A stretch of DNA of 64,000 nucleotides from Bordetella sp. FB-8 (GCF_000382185.1 NZ_KB907784.1:1699633-1763632), one strand, 5' to 3'. Shown: positions 8,741-17,757, counted from the first letter of the stretch. Notes: generated from the sequence alone by a model not told the origin. Program-made: numbers and translations.

Positions 8741-9772
8741 ATGGACCGCTTCCAAGCCATGCAGGTCTTCACTCGGGTGGTGGAGGCCAACAGCTTTACC
8801 CGCGCCGCCGACGCTCTGGTGCTGCCTCGCACCACCGTCACCACCATCATCCAGAATCTCGAAAAGCATCTGGGCGTGCGTCTGCTCAACCGCACCACGC
8901 GCCGCCTGAGCCTGACGCCCGACGGCGCGGCCTATTACAAGCACAGCGTGCGCATCCTGGCCGAGGTCGAGGAAACCGAGTCCTATCTGCAGGATGTTTC
9001 GGCGCATCCGCAGGGGCGCCTGCGCGTCGACGTCAAACCCAGCATCGGTACGCTGTTGCTCATTCCCGCGCTGTGCGACTTTCACGCGCGCTATCCCGAC
9101 GTGGAGCTGGCCATCGGCCTGTCGGACCGCAAGGTGGATCTGGTGCAGGACGCGGTCGATTGCGTGATCCGCATCGGCGAGCTCGAGGATTCAAGCCTGG
9201 TGGCGCGCCGCATCGGCGCCATTGAGCTTCTCACCTGCGCCGCGCCCGCCTATCTGGCGCGCCAGGGTGTGCCGCACACCCTCGATAACCTGCAGCAGCA
9301 CCAGGCCGTGCATTACTTCCTGGGGCCGGGCCGCAATCACGGCTGGGATTTCCTGGTCGACGGGCAATTGCGGCACGTCGATCCGCCCGGCGTGGTCTCG
9401 GTCAACGAATGGTCGGCCCATCTGGCCTGCGCCGTGCAGGGCTTTGGCATTATCCAGACGGGGCGCTACGCGGCGCTGCCGCACATGCAAAAGGGCGAGC
9501 TGGTCGAGATACTGTCCGAATACCGACCCGCGCCGGTGCCCATTTCGCTGCTCTATCTGCAGAACCGCCAGCTTTCGCCCAAGATCCGGGCGTTTTCCGA
9601 CTGGGTCGCCGAACTGTTCGCCGGCTGTCCGCTGCTGAGCGGGCGCGACGAAAACGACCCATCCATGCTCGAATGCAAGCGGCTCATGGCGCAGGGCGCC
9701 CGGATCAGTCCTCAGGCCCAGGAAGCCACGCGCCAGCGCGTGCCGGTCGATCCGCCCGAAGTCCTGGTCTAG
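8741..9772 (+). CDS. LysR-type transcriptional regulator, probable regulator of the divergent RND operon
   Basis: DNA-binding regulator with an N-terminal winged helix-turn-helix (residues 1-60, FTRVVEANSFTRAADALVLPRTTVTTIIQNLEKHLG) and a LysR substrate-binding domain. The substrate-binding half resembles the large DhaR/CrgA-like branch rather than MexT specifically, so the link to the efflux genes is by divergent position only. The start at 8741 was chosen over 8705 because AGGA lies seven bases upstream and MDRFQAMQVF is the usual family N terminus. The 343-residue protein carries a C-terminal tail of about 35 residues past the usual end. The 182 bp following it (9773-9954) contain a 15-bp repeat array and no gene. 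Confidence 0.9.
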   Translation: MDRFQAMQVFTRVVEANSFTRAADALVLPRTTVTTIIQNLEKHLGVRLLNRTTRRLSLTPDGAAYYKHSVRILAEVEETESYLQDVSAHPQGRLRVDVKPSIGTLLLIPALCDFHARYPDVELAIGLSDRKVDLVQDAVDCVIRIGELEDSSLVARRIGAIELLTCAAPAYLARQGVPHTLDNLQQHQAVHYFLGPGRNHGWDFLVDGQLRHVDPPGVVSVNEWSAHLACAVQGFGIIQTGRYAALPHMQKGELVEILSEYRPAPVPISLLYLQNRQLSPKIRAFSDWVAELFAGCPLLSGRDENDPSMLECKRLMAQGARISPQAQEATRQRVPVDPPEVLV

Positions 9773-9810
9773 GCGTTTCGTGTCGACAGGCCCTGACCGG
9801 CGGGCGGCCT

Positions 9811-9890
9811 CGGCCTGACGTGGCTCGGCCTGACGTGGCCCGGCCTGACGTGGCCCGGCCTGACGCGGCCCGGCCTGACGCGGCCCGGCC
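9811..9890 (+). repeat. 15-bp tandem repeat, locus B (intergenic, five units)
   Basis: Five consecutive 15-bp units: CGGCCTGACGTGGCT, two of CGGCCTGACGTGGCC, two of CGGCCTGACGCGGCC, and then a partial sixth ending at CGGCC. The array sits between the LysR stop and the permease start. Its units match the general form CGGCCTNNCGNGGCY seen in loci A and C in the same strand orientation. Confidence 0.9.
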
Positions 9891-9954
9891 AAAACTCGTA
9901 TATTGCTCAGTCCGGGCGGAATTTCTCCGCCGGTCATCTCGCCGCTTGTCGCCT

Positions 9955-11040
9955 ATGCCGCCTGTATTACCTGCTTCCCTGATCGCCCGCTGGCTTTTGT
10001 TGCTGGTGCTCCTGGCGGGGGCATACTTCCTCAGCGACTTCCTGGTGCCGGCCTTGGCGGCGCTGGTCATCGGCCTGTCCACCTGGCCGATCTATCGGCG
10101 TCTTCTGGCCTTCTGCAAAGGTAATACGACGGCCGGCGCCGTCATCGCGCTGCTGTTGGTGCTCGTGGTGCTCGTGGCGCCTCTTTCGTTGGCCTCGATC
10201 TATGCATTTCGCGAAGCCAGCCATGTTTTCGCTTGGATGCTGGCAACCAACCGCCAAGGCGCGGCGGTGCCGGCCTGGATGCCCGCCATTCCGATAGTGG
10301 GCGAGAAACTCGCCGCGTACTGGAACACCTACCTGGGCGAACCGCATGCGCTGGGAGACCTGGTGCAACTGGTCAGCGGCGAGCACATCGGCAATATCTA
10401 CCGCATGGTGCTGGGCTTGGCGGGCAATGCGGCGCGTCTGATACTGGCGCTGCTTTTCATGCTGCTCACGCTGTTCTTCATCTACAAGGACGGCCGGCAG
10501 ATTCTGGCCCAGGTCGACCTGCTGGGCGAGCGCATCCTGCCGTCGCGCTGGCAGCGTTTTTCGCGCATGGTGCCGGCCACGGTCGGTGCCACCGTCACGG
10601 GTATGGGCCTGATCGCGCTGGGCGAGGGCGTGGTGCTGGGCATCGCATACTGGATCGCCGGCGTGCCGGCGCATGTGCTGCTGGCGGTGATCACCGGCGT
10701 GATGGCGCTGGTGCCCGGCGGTGCGCCGACCGCGTTCACGCTGGTCTCGCTCTACCTGATCGGATCGAACCACATCGGGGCCGGCATCGGCTTGCTCGCC
10801 TGGGGAGCGATCGAGCTTTTCATCGTCGACAAGACCCTGCGGCCGCGCCTGGTGGGTGGTCCGGTCAAGCTGCCCTTCCTGCCGACTTTCTTCGGCCTGG
10901 TGGGCGGCGTGAAAACATTGGGTATCGTGGGCCTGTTCGTCGGGCCGGTATTGATGGCGCTTCTGGTGTCGGTGTGGCGCGAATGGGTGCGCACCGTGCA
11001 GGAAGAGCGCGAGGCCGAGCAGGCCAAGGCAGGAAAATGA
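9955..11040 (+). CDS. AI-2E/PerM-family inner-membrane permease
   Basis: Polytopic inner-membrane protein of the AI-2E transporter (PerM/YdiK) family, 361 residues. The N-terminal pair of helices (LIARWLLLLVLLAGAYFLSDFLVPALAALVIGLSTWPIYRRL) and the C-terminal signature stretches ITGVMALVPGGAPTAFTLVSLYLIG and TFFGLVGGVKTLGIVGLFVGPVLMALL are typical. The transported substrate is not known for most members. The start at 9955 (ATGCCGCCTG) has no strong ribosome site, but it precedes the first hydrophobic helix directly and avoids translating the repeat array upstream. Its stop overlaps a possible start of the next gene, so it probably leads a permease/dioxygenase/regBA run. Confidence 0.85.
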   Translation: MPPVLPASLIARWLLLLVLLAGAYFLSDFLVPALAALVIGLSTWPIYRRLLAFCKGNTTAGAVIALLLVLVVLVAPLSLASIYAFREASHVFAWMLATNRQGAAVPAWMPAIPIVGEKLAAYWNTYLGEPHALGDLVQLVSGEHIGNIYRMVLGLAGNAARLILALLFMLLTLFFIYKDGRQILAQVDLLGERILPSRWQRFSRMVPATVGATVTGMGLIALGEGVVLGIAYWIAGVPAHVLLAVITGVMALVPGGAPTAFTLVSLYLIGSNHIGAGIGLLAWGAIELFIVDKTLRPRLVGGPVKLPFLPTFFGLVGGVKTLGIVGLFVGPVLMALLVSVWREWVRTVQEEREAEQAKAGK

Positions 11041-11042
11041 CC

Positions 11043-11858
11043 ATGACGCAAGCCAGCCAGATCGCTCTGCTGCGCGAGCAGGGTTTCGTGGTGGTGCGCG
11101 GATTTGCCGATGCCGCCACGGTGTCGGCGCTGCGCGATATCTCGCTGCGCCATCTGGAGCAGGCGATCGAGCCCATCGAATACGAGGCCGATCTGCGCTA
11201 TCCTGGCGCGCCCGCCTCGCGCCAGGCGGCCGGCGGCCACACCGCGCGGCGCCTGCTCGATGCCTACGGCCGCGACCCGCTGTTCGCGCAATGGGCCGCC
11301 TCGCCGCGCATCGCACAATGGCTGGCCGCCTATTTCGGCCTGGCGCGGCCCGGCCTGGCGCGGCCCGGCCTGGCGCGGCCCGGCCTGGCGCCGGTGCTGT
11401 CCACCGTGCATCACAACTGCGTGATGACCAAGCATCCCGCCTACGGCAGTCTGACGGGCTGGCACCAGGACATCCGCTACTGGTCGTTCAGCGCTCCGGA
11501 ACTGGTGTCGTGCTGGCTGGCACTGGGCCGGGAAACCGCCGAGAACGGCGGCCTGTTCTTCCTGCCGGGCTCGCATGCCGCCGGCTTCGGATCCGAACAG
11601 TTCGACCAGAGCAAGTTCTTCCTGCCCGATCCGCCTGCCAACCGCGACTGGATCGCGCGGGCTGTCTGTCCCACGCTCGAGCCCGGCGATGCGGTCTTCT
11701 TCCATTGCCTCACGCTGCACGCGGCGCAGCGCAACGCCAGCAACGCCGTGAAGCTGTCGCTGGTACACACCTACTATCCCGGCAGCGTGCGGCCGCTGCC
11801 GGGTTCCCGGTCGGCGTCGCGGCCGGGCGTTCCCCTGGCGCCTGCCCAAGGCGCCTGA
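11043..11858 (+). CDS. Phytanoyl-CoA dioxygenase (PhyH)-family Fe(II)/2-oxoglutarate oxygenase
   Basis: Probable non-haem iron, 2-oxoglutarate-dependent oxygenase. The double-stranded beta-helix ligands appear as HQD in LTGWHQDIRYW and a later His in FFHCLTLHAAQRN, with an Arg/Lys some residues further on. Length is 271 residues. AGGA lies eight bases before the ATG at 11043. An ATG at 11037 overlapping the permease stop is the alternative. Between YFG and the conserved VLSTVHHNCVMTKH stretch the protein contains three in-frame GLARP repeats, encoded by a 15-bp DNA repeat array that other family members would not be expected to have. The substrate is unknown. It lies 12 bp upstream of regB, so co-transcription is likely. 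Confidence 0.85.
   Translation: MTQASQIALLREQGFVVVRGFADAATVSALRDISLRHLEQAIEPIEYEADLRYPGAPASRQAAGGHTARRLLDAYGRDPLFAQWAASPRIAQWLAAYFGLARPGLARPGLARPGLAPVLSTVHHNCVMTKHPAYGSLTGWHQDIRYWSFSAPELVSCWLALGRETAENGGLFFLPGSHAAGFGSEQFDQSKFFLPDPPANRDWIARAVCPTLEPGDAVFFHCLTLHAAQRNASNAVKLSLVHTYYPGSVRPLPGSRSASRPGVPLAPAQGA
11336..11390 (+). repeat. 15-bp tandem repeat, locus C (coding, inside the PhyH-like gene)
   Basis: Three perfect copies of CGGCCTGGCGCGGCC (11336-11380) plus two thirds of a fourth. Because the unit is 15 bp, the array keeps the frame and adds repeated GLARP to the protein just before its conserved HHN-containing strand. The unit belongs to the same CGGCCTNNCGNGGCY family as loci A and B. Confidence 0.92.
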
Positions 11859-11870
11859 TCCGGCCCAGAC

Positions 11871-13118
11871 ATGTCCTTCGCCCAGCGTCCGCCTGTGTCG
11901 CGCGCGCCCCATTCCTTCGTGCGCACACTGTGCATCCTGCGCTGGGTGGCCATCGCCGGGCAGGCCGCGGCCATCCTGGTGGCGAGCAAGTTTCTGGACG
12001 TGTCGCTGCCCATGTTGCCGCTATGGGGCGGCGTGCTGGCGCTGGTGCTGTTCAACCTGATCGCCACCGCGCTGCCCCAGCGCAGCGAAGAGCTGGCGCC
12101 GGGCGTGGCCTTCATGCACCTGATGGCCGACATGCTCGCGCTCACCTGGATGGTGGCCTGGAGCGGCGGCATCGACAATCCATTCGGCATGATGTTTCTG
12201 GTGCTGACGGCGCTGGGCGCGTTGGCCTTGCCGCGCTTCTGGGCCCTGCTCGCCGCCCTGGCCAGCGTCGCCGGCTACGGCGTGTCGGCCCTGCTGGGCC
12301 AGCCGCTGGTCAGTCCGCACGACCAGCACACACTCGTGCCGTGGGGCATGGCCGTCACGTTCCTGATTTCCGTGGCCATCGTGTGCTCGTTCCTCACACG
12401 CCTGGCTGCGGGCCTGCGCAGCCGCGAGCGCGAGCTGGCGGCGCTGCGCGAACGCTTCACGCGCAATGAAGGCATTGTCGCGCTGGCCACTCACGCCGCT
12501 TCCATGGCGCACGAGTTGAACACGCCGCTGGCGACCATGACGCTGCTGGCCGACGAAATCGCCGAGCAGGTCGGCACTGGGCAGCCCCCCGACGACCAGA
12601 TGCGCCAGGATGTGCGAACTTTGGGCGAATTGCTGGCCCTGTGCCGCGAACGCATCCGCAACCTGGCCGTGCCCAGCCAGGTCGACCTGGTACGGGTGGT
12701 GGGCCAGTGGACGCTGGTGCGGCCCGCCGTGGAACTCAAGCGCACCGGCGAGCTGCCGCCCACCTTGCGGGTCGAACCCGCCATCGCGCATTTGTTGCAG
12801 GCGCTGCTCAACAATGCCGCGGACGCGGGCGAGGAGGCGGGCGATCCGCGCGTGGAACTACACTTGTCCTATCAGGATGGCGTTCTGCGCGGCGAAGTGC
12901 GCGATCACGGTGCCGGCATGGATCCGGAGCGGCCGCTGTTGCCGGCCTCGGGTCTGTTTCACAGCGGCAAGCCGCAAGGCCTGGGCGTGGGCCTGGCCCT
13001 CTCGCATGCCACTGTCGAGCAGTGGGGCGGCGAGATGACCTTGACCGCCGGCCAGGGCGGCGGCACGCGCATCCGCTTTACTTTGCCGCTGCACAAGCAA
13101 TCTGGAGTCGCATCGTGA
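11871..13118 (+). CDS. regB: Redox-sensing histidine kinase RegB/PrrB (ActS, RegS)
   Basis: Membrane-bound sensor kinase that reports the redox state of the quinone pool. The 415-residue protein has six predicted membrane helices, a quinone-contact motif GGIDNPF at residues 99-105, and an H-box with His214 in MAHELNTPLATM, close to the RegB form. Cys258 (LLALCRERIRNLA) sits where the redox-active Cys of RegB is found. N and G boxes follow (LLNNAADAG, VRDHGAGM, GLGVGLALSH). Its stop overlaps the regA start as GTGA. The adjacency to regA and to a quinol oxidase operon supports the assignment. It probably phosphorylates RegA under reducing conditions. Confidence 0.93.
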   Translation: MSFAQRPPVSRAPHSFVRTLCILRWVAIAGQAAAILVASKFLDVSLPMLPLWGGVLALVLFNLIATALPQRSEELAPGVAFMHLMADMLALTWMVAWSGGIDNPFGMMFLVLTALGALALPRFWALLAALASVAGYGVSALLGQPLVSPHDQHTLVPWGMAVTFLISVAIVCSFLTRLAAGLRSRERELAALRERFTRNEGIVALATHAASMAHELNTPLATMTLLADEIAEQVGTGQPPDDQMRQDVRTLGELLALCRERIRNLAVPSQVDLVRVVGQWTLVRPAVELKRTGELPPTLRVEPAIAHLLQALLNNAADAGEEAGDPRVELHLSYQDGVLRGEVRDHGAGMDPERPLLPASGLFHSGKPQGLGVGLALSHATVEQWGGEMTLTAGQGGGTRIRFTLPLHKQSGVAS

Positions 13119-13669
13119 CCCTTTCCGGTCCAGGCCTTTTGATCGACGACGACGAACTCTATCTGCGGACCCTGCAGCGCGGTCTGTCGCGCCATGGCCT
13201 GCAGACGCATCTGGCCTGCAACTCGGCCCAGGCGCTGAGCCTGGCCGAATCGCTGCGGCCGTCCTTCGCGCTGGTGGATCTGCGGCTGGGCGAGGACTCC
13301 GGCCTGGCCCTGATCGCGCCGCTGCGCGCGCTGCGCGCCGACATGCGCATACTGCTCGTGACCGGCTATGCCAGCGTGGCCACGGCGGTCGAGGCCATCA
13401 AGCGCGGCGCCGACGATTATCTGCCCAAGCCGGCCACCATCCCCATGATCCTGCGCACCCTGGGCCTGGGTCAGGCGCGGGACGTGGCCATCGAAGAAAC
13501 CATGATTCCCTTGCATCGCCTGGAGTGGGAGCATATTCACCAGGCCCTGGCCGAGACCGGCGGCAACGTCTCGGCCGCCGCCCGGCTGCTGGGCATGCAC
13601 CGGCGTTCGCTGCAACGCAAGCTGGCCAAGAAACCAGGGCCCGAGCGCGACCTTTCGGCCGAGGATTGA
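13115..13669 (+). CDS. regA: Redox response regulator RegA/PrrA (ActR, RegR)
   Basis: DNA-binding response regulator, partner of RegB. The receiver domain has the acidic cluster DDDE at residues 11-14, phospho-acceptor Asp55 in LVDLRLGEDSG, the switch Thr in LVTGYAS, and Lys105 in YLPKP. After a short linker comes a Fis-type helix-turn-helix (GGNVSAAARLLGMHRRSLQRKLAKK, about residues 149-173), nearly invariant in RegA proteins. The 184-residue length equals the family standard. The start is GTG at 13115 overlapping the regB stop, with GGAG upstream. Two sequences matching the published RegR-box form lie within 160 bp downstream, ahead of cyoA. Confidence 0.94.
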   Translation: MTLSGPGLLIDDDELYLRTLQRGLSRHGLQTHLACNSAQALSLAESLRPSFALVDLRLGEDSGLALIAPLRALRADMRILLVTGYASVATAVEAIKRGADDYLPKPATIPMILRTLGLGQARDVAIEETMIPLHRLEWEHIHQALAETGGNVSAAARLLGMHRRSLQRKLAKKPGPERDLSAED

Positions 13670-13715
13670 AGCCGGTCGGAACAAGGGCTGGGTTGTAAAT
13701 TGGTAACAATGGGGT

Positions 13716-13730
13716 GCGACATTTTGTCGC
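13716..13730 (+). promoter_or_regulatory. RegA/RegR-box 1 upstream of cyoA (perfect consensus match)
   Basis: GCGACATTTTGTCGC matches every defined position of the RegR-box consensus reported for Bradyrhizobium (GNGRCRTTNNGNCGC). It is the core of a perfect inverted repeat with 9-bp arms (GGTGCGACA, TGTCGCACC) and a TTT spacer, at 13713-13733. It lies 174 bp before the cyoA start and directly after regA. Confidence 0.75.
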
Positions 13731-13811
13731 ACCTTTGTGTCGGACTTTTCGTGGCGTTACTAAGGTTTACAGAGGATTTTGCCCCAATAAGGTGCAAGTT
13801 TAGGAGAAGGT

Positions 13812-13826
13812 GCGACATCGTGCCGC
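13812..13826 (+). promoter_or_regulatory. RegA/RegR-box 2 upstream of cyoA (one mismatch)
   Basis: GCGACATCGTGCCGC fits the RegR-box consensus except for C in place of the second T of the TT core. It lies in the same orientation 96 bp after box 1 and 78 bp before the cyoA start. Together the two sites suggest that RegA controls cyoABCD, its own downstream neighbour. Confidence 0.55.
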
Positions 13827-13903
13827 GTGTCCCCGCGGCGCTTGAGCGTTATTATGCCGACGTTGCTGCAATCGCGGCCTTATTACCCACGAGAAGGTAG
13901 TCA

Positions 13904-14812
13904 GTGAAAATCCCGTCCCTTGCAACCACGGCGCGCACGCTCTCGGTCGGCGCCCTCATGCTGCTCAGCGGCTGCAAAGCCGAACTACTCGACCCCAAGG
14001 GGGCGATCGGCATGCAGGAAAAGCACCTCATGCTGACCGCCCTGTGGCTGATGCTGATTGTGGTGATCCCCGTGATCATCATGACTCTGGTCTTTGCCTG
14101 GCGCTACCGCTCCACCAATACCAAGGCCACCTACGCGCCGCGTTGGTCGCACTCGACCGCCATCGAAGCGGTGGTGTGGATCATCCCCTGCGTCATTATC
14201 GCCATCCTGGCGACCCTGACCTGGACGAGCACGCACGAACTCGATCCCTACAAGCCGATCAAGTCCGACGTCAAGCCGCTGAATATCGACGTGGTCGCCA
14301 TGGACTGGAAGTGGCTCTTCATTTATCCCGACCTGAACATCGCCACGGTCAACCAGATTGCGATGCCGGTCGGCACGCCGGTGAACTTTCGCATCACGTC
14401 CGCCACGGTGATGAACTCCTTCTTCATCCCGCAGTTGGGCAGCCAGATCTACGCGATGTCGGGCATGCAGACCAAGCTCAGCCTGATCGCCGACCATGCC
14501 GGCACCTATGCGGGCATCTCGTCGAACTTCAGCGGCCCCGGGTTCTCGGGCATGCGTTTCACCGCCATCGCCACCGACCAGAAGGGCTTCGACGACTGGG
14601 TCGCCAAGGCCCGCGCCGCCAATAACCCGCTGACCCAGACTGTCTACGCCGCGCTGAACAAGCCCAGCGAAAACAACCCGGTCACGTTCTACTCGAGTAC
14701 GCCTCCCAGCATGTTCGATTTCATCCTGCATGCCCAAATGGCCAAGATCGCCGGTACGGACTCCCCCGTCTGCACCCCCCAGTCCAAAAACCTGGTCGCC
14801 GCCGCGGAGTAA
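13904..14812 (+). CDS. cyoA: Cytochrome bo3 ubiquinol oxidase subunit II
   Basis: Subunit II of the proton-pumping terminal quinol oxidase in the inner membrane. It is a lipoprotein (LLSGC lipobox, about residue 25) with two membrane helices and a periplasmic cupredoxin domain that includes DWKWLFIYPDLNIATVNQIAMPVGTPV. The CuA cysteine ligands of cytochrome c oxidases are absent, as expected for a quinol oxidase, and the family C-terminal extension is present. The start is GTG at 13904 with GAAGG ten bases upstream. It is the first gene of cyoABCD. No cyoE is seen in the window. Confidence 0.95.
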   Translation: MKIPSLATTARTLSVGALMLLSGCKAELLDPKGAIGMQEKHLMLTALWLMLIVVIPVIIMTLVFAWRYRSTNTKATYAPRWSHSTAIEAVVWIIPCVIIAILATLTWTSTHELDPYKPIKSDVKPLNIDVVAMDWKWLFIYPDLNIATVNQIAMPVGTPVNFRITSATVMNSFFIPQLGSQIYAMSGMQTKLSLIADHAGTYAGISSNFSGPGFSGMRFTAIATDQKGFDDWVAKARAANNPLTQTVYAALNKPSENNPVTFYSSTPPSMFDFILHAQMAKIAGTDSPVCTPQSKNLVAAAE

Positions 14813-16792
14813 ATGATGTTCGGCAAACTCACACTGGATTCCATCCCCTTCCACGAGCCCATCGTGATGGTGACCATGGCCGCCGTTATTTTCGGCAGCG
14901 TGGTCGTGGTCGCGGCGCTCACCTATTTCCGTCTGTGGAAGTACCTCTGGACCGAATGGTTCACCTCGGTCGACCACAAGCGCATCGGCATCATGTACAT
15001 CTTCGTGGCGCTGATCATGCTGCTGCGCGGCTTCGCCGATGCCATCATGATGCGCACGCAGCTGGCCATCGCCAATAATGATTCGGCCGGCTTCCTGCCG
15101 CCGCATCACTACGACCAGATCTTCACCGCCCACGGCGTGATCATGATCTTCTTCATGGCCATGCCTTTCATCGTGGGCTTGATGAACATCGCGGTGCCGC
15201 TGCAGATCGGCGCGCGCGACGTGGCCTATCCCTTCCTCAATCTGCTGTCGTTCTGGCTGTTCGTCTCGGGCGTGGTCCTGGTCATGCTTTCGCTGTTCAT
15301 CGGGCAATTCGCCGCCACGGGCTGGCTGGCCTATCCGCCGCTGTCCGAGCTGAGCTACAGCCCCACGGTGGGGGTGGACTACTACATCTGGTCCCTGCAG
15401 ATATCGGGCCTGGGCACGACGCTGTCGGGCATCAACTTCGTGGTCACCATCCTGCGCATGCGCGCTCCCGGCATGAAGCTGATGAAGATGCCCGTGTTCA
15501 CCTGGACGGCGCTGGTCACCAACGTGCTGATCGTGGCGGCCTTCCCGGTGCTGGCCGCCACGCTGGCGCTGCTGACGGTCGACCGCTACCTGGGCATGCA
15601 CTTCTTTACCAACGACGGCGGCGGCAACGCCATGATGTACATCAACCTGATCTGGATCTGGGGCCACCCGGAGGTCTACATCCTGATCCTGCCGTGCTTC
15701 GGCGCATTTTCTGAAATCGTCGCCACGTTCTCGGGCAAGCCGCTGTTCGGCTACAAGTCCATGGTCTACGCGACCTCGGCGATCGGCGTGATGTCGTTCA
15801 TTGTGTGGCTGCACCACTTCTTCACCATGGGTTCGGGCGCCAACGTCAATGCTTTCTTCGGCATATCGACGATGATCATCTCCATACCGACCGGCGTGAA
15901 GATCTTCAACTGGCTGTTCACCATGTACCGCGGCCGGGTGCGCATGACCGTGCCGGTCTACTGGACGATCGGCTTCATCATCACCTTCGTGATCGGCGGC
16001 ATGACCGGCGTGATGCTGGCCATCCCCGGCGCCGACTTCGTGCTGCACAACAGCGTGTTCCTGATCGCGCACTTTCACAACGTGATCATCGGCGGCGTGG
16101 TGTTCGGCTGTATTGCCGCGCTGAACTACTGGTTCCCCAAGGCCTTCGGCTTCAAGCTGAACGAAACCCTGGGCAAGTGCTCGTTCTGGTGCTGGCTGGT
16201 GGGCTTCTACTTCGCTTTCATCCCCTTGTACATCCTGGGCCTGAAGGGCATGACCCGCCGCCTGAACCACTATGACAACCCCGAGTGGCATCCGTACCTG
16301 GTGGTGGCCTGGTTCGGCGCGGTCATCATCGCCGCGGGCATCGGTTTCCTGATCCTGCAGATCCTGGTCAGCATCCGGGACCGCGAGAAGAACCGCGACC
16401 TGACTGGCGACCCCTGGGGCGGCCGCACGCTCGAGTGGGCCATCGCTTCGCCGGCGCCGTTCTACAACTTCGCCCACGTGCCTCACGTCGACCACCTGGA
16501 CCAGTTCTGGGAAGACAAGGAAAACGGCACCGCCTACAAGCAGCCGACGCACTACGAAGACATCCACATGCCGCGCAACACCGCAGCGGGTCCCATCATG
16601 GGCATTCTTTCCATGGCCATGGGCTTTGGTCTGATCTGGCACATCTGGTGGATGGCCATCATCGGTTTTGTCGGCATGATCGTCACGTTCGTTGTGCGCA
16701 GCTACAGCACCGACCTGGACTACTACGTCCCGGCCGCTGAAGTCCAAGCCACCGAAAACGCCCGCTATCGTCAACTGCAACAGGTTGCCTGA
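14813..16792 (+). CDS. cyoB: Cytochrome bo3 ubiquinol oxidase subunit I
   Basis: Catalytic subunit holding haem b, haem o3 and CuB. The 659-residue length is standard. Quinone-site residues equivalent to E. coli Arg71, Asp75, His98 and Gln101 appear at 72, 76, 99 and 102 ([19 protein letters not shown]). The CuB/cross-link motif is WGHPEVY, near residues 282-288. HH of VWLHHFF supplies two more CuB ligands, and the HFH of LIAHFHNVI gives the haem ligands. Tandem ATGs at 14813 and 14816 follow the cyoA stop directly, so translational coupling is likely. Confidence 0.97.
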   Translation: MMFGKLTLDSIPFHEPIVMVTMAAVIFGSVVVVAALTYFRLWKYLWTEWFTSVDHKRIGIMYIFVALIMLLRGFADAIMMRTQLAIANNDSAGFLPPHHYDQIFTAHGVIMIFFMAMPFIVGLMNIAVPLQIGARDVAYPFLNLLSFWLFVSGVVLVMLSLFIGQFAATGWLAYPPLSELSYSPTVGVDYYIWSLQISGLGTTLSGINFVVTILRMRAPGMKLMKMPVFTWTALVTNVLIVAAFPVLAATLALLTVDRYLGMHFFTNDGGGNAMMYINLIWIWGHPEVYILILPCFGAFSEIVATFSGKPLFGYKSMVYATSAIGVMSFIVWLHHFFTMGSGANVNAFFGISTMIISIPTGVKIFNWLFTMYRGRVRMTVPVYWTIGFIITFVIGGMTGVMLAIPGADFVLHNSVFLIAHFHNVIIGGVVFGCIAALNYWFPKAFGFKLNETLGKCSFWCWLVGFYFAFIPLYILGLKGMTRRLNHYDNPEWHPYLVVAWFGAVIIAAGIGFLILQILVSIRDREKNRDLTGDPWGGRTLEWAIASPAPFYNFAHVPHVDHLDQFWEDKENGTAYKQPTHYEDIHMPRNTAAGPIMGILSMAMGFGLIWHIWWMAIIGFVGMIVTFVVRSYSTDLDYYVPAAEVQATENARYRQLQQVA

Positions 16793-16795
16793 GTC

Positions 16796-17410
16796 ATGAC
16801 CCAAGCTGCTTCTTCCGCCCTGCACGACGTGGCGCATCATCACGAGCACCACGACGACGGAGCCAAGGTCACCCTTGGCTTCTGGATCTACCTGATGAGC
16901 GACTGCCTGATCTTTTCAGTGCTGTTCGCCACCTTCGCCGTCCTGGGCCACAACTATGCCGGCGGCCCCGACGGCAAGGAAATCTTCGACCTGCACTACG
17001 TGCTGGTCGAGACCATGCTGCTGCTGATCTCCAGCTTTACGTTCGGCGTGGCCATGCTCAATATGTACGCTGGCAACAAGAGCAAGGTGATCGGCTGGCT
17101 GCTCATCACTTTCCTGTTCGGTCTGGGCTTCATCGGCATGGAAGTCTACGAATTCCATCATCTGATCCTCGAAGGCAACGGCCCCGACCGCAGCGCCTTC
17201 CTGTCCGCCTATTTCACGCTGGTCGGCACCCACGGCCTGCACGTGACCTTCGGCCTGATCTGGATCGCGATCTCGATGCACCAGGTCAGCCGTTTCGGCC
17301 TGAACGACATGACCCGTCGCCGACTGGCCTGCCTGAGCCTGTTCTGGCACTTCCTGGACATCGTCTGGATCTGCGTGTTTACCTTCGTCTATCTGTTTGG
17401 AGTCCTCTGA
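16796..17410 (+). CDS. cyoC: Cytochrome bo3 ubiquinol oxidase subunit III
   Basis: Five-helix subunit III of the quinol oxidase, 204 residues, which stabilises subunit I in the inner membrane. Typical blocks include [28 protein letters not shown]-region equivalent [31 protein letters not shown], and the end [23 protein letters not shown]. It begins three bases after the cyoB stop and its own stop overlaps the cyoD start as TGATG. The N terminus is rich in His ([13 protein letters not shown]), a common but non-essential feature. Confidence 0.96.
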   Translation: MTQAASSALHDVAHHHEHHDDGAKVTLGFWIYLMSDCLIFSVLFATFAVLGHNYAGGPDGKEIFDLHYVLVETMLLLISSFTFGVAMLNMYAGNKSKVIGWLLITFLFGLGFIGMEVYEFHHLILEGNGPDRSAFLSAYFTLVGTHGLHVTFGLIWIAISMHQVSRFGLNDMTRRRLACLSLFWHFLDIVWICVFTFVYLFGVL

Positions 17411-17757
17411 TGTCGCACCCACATGAGGCCGGCCACGACCACGCCAGTCATGGCGGCCACGGCAGCCTGAAGTCCTACATCGTGGGCTTCGCCCTTTCCA
17501 TCGTTCTGACGCTGATCTCCTTCTGGATCGTGCTGGGCGGTGCGGTGCCGCGCGACGCGATCGAGCTCTCGCTGGCGCTGTTCGCGGTGCTCCAGCTGCT
17601 GGTTCAGCTGGGCTTCTTCCTGCACCTGGGCGCCAACCCGGAACAGCAGCAGAACACCGCGATCTTTCTTTTTACCGCCCTGGTCCTGGGCATCGCCGTC
17701 GGCGGTTCGCTGTGGGTGATGCACAACGCCAACGTGCTGATGATGCCCAAGATGTAA
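17410..17757 (+). CDS. cyoD: Cytochrome bo3 ubiquinol oxidase subunit IV
   Basis: Small three-helix subunit IV of cytochrome bo3, 115 residues, thought to assist CuB-site assembly. The family pattern is clear: a His-rich N terminus (SHPHEAGHDHASHGGHGS), then KSYIVGFALSIVLTLISFWIV, QLLVQLGFFLHLG, and a third helix ending in WVMHNANVLMMP. It overlaps cyoC by one base and is followed 40 bp later by a strong intrinsic terminator, so it closes the operon. The haem o synthase gene cyoE is not adjacent. Confidence 0.95.
   Translation: MSHPHEAGHDHASHGGHGSLKSYIVGFALSIVLTLISFWIVLGGAVPRDAIELSLALFAVLQLLVQLGFFLHLGANPEQQQNTAIFLFTALVLGIAVGGSLWVMHNANVLMMPKM

Noticed and set aside
3838..9225. Very long plus-strand frames (766 and 989 codons) across the RND operon
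   Set aside because: They lie opposite the clear RND pump and adaptor genes and read as low-complexity His/Gln/Arg/Gly strings with no domain. High GC makes stop codons rare in this frame.
9773..9954. Repeat array 9811-9890 considered as a CRISPR array
   Set aside because: Units are 15 bp and directly adjacent without spacers, and no cas gene is present. It is a simple tandem repeat.
13985..16852. Minus-strand frame of 955 codons across cyoA-cyoC
   Set aside because: It lies antisense to cyoAB, which have every catalytic residue. The translated product is charged low-complexity sequence without a fold.
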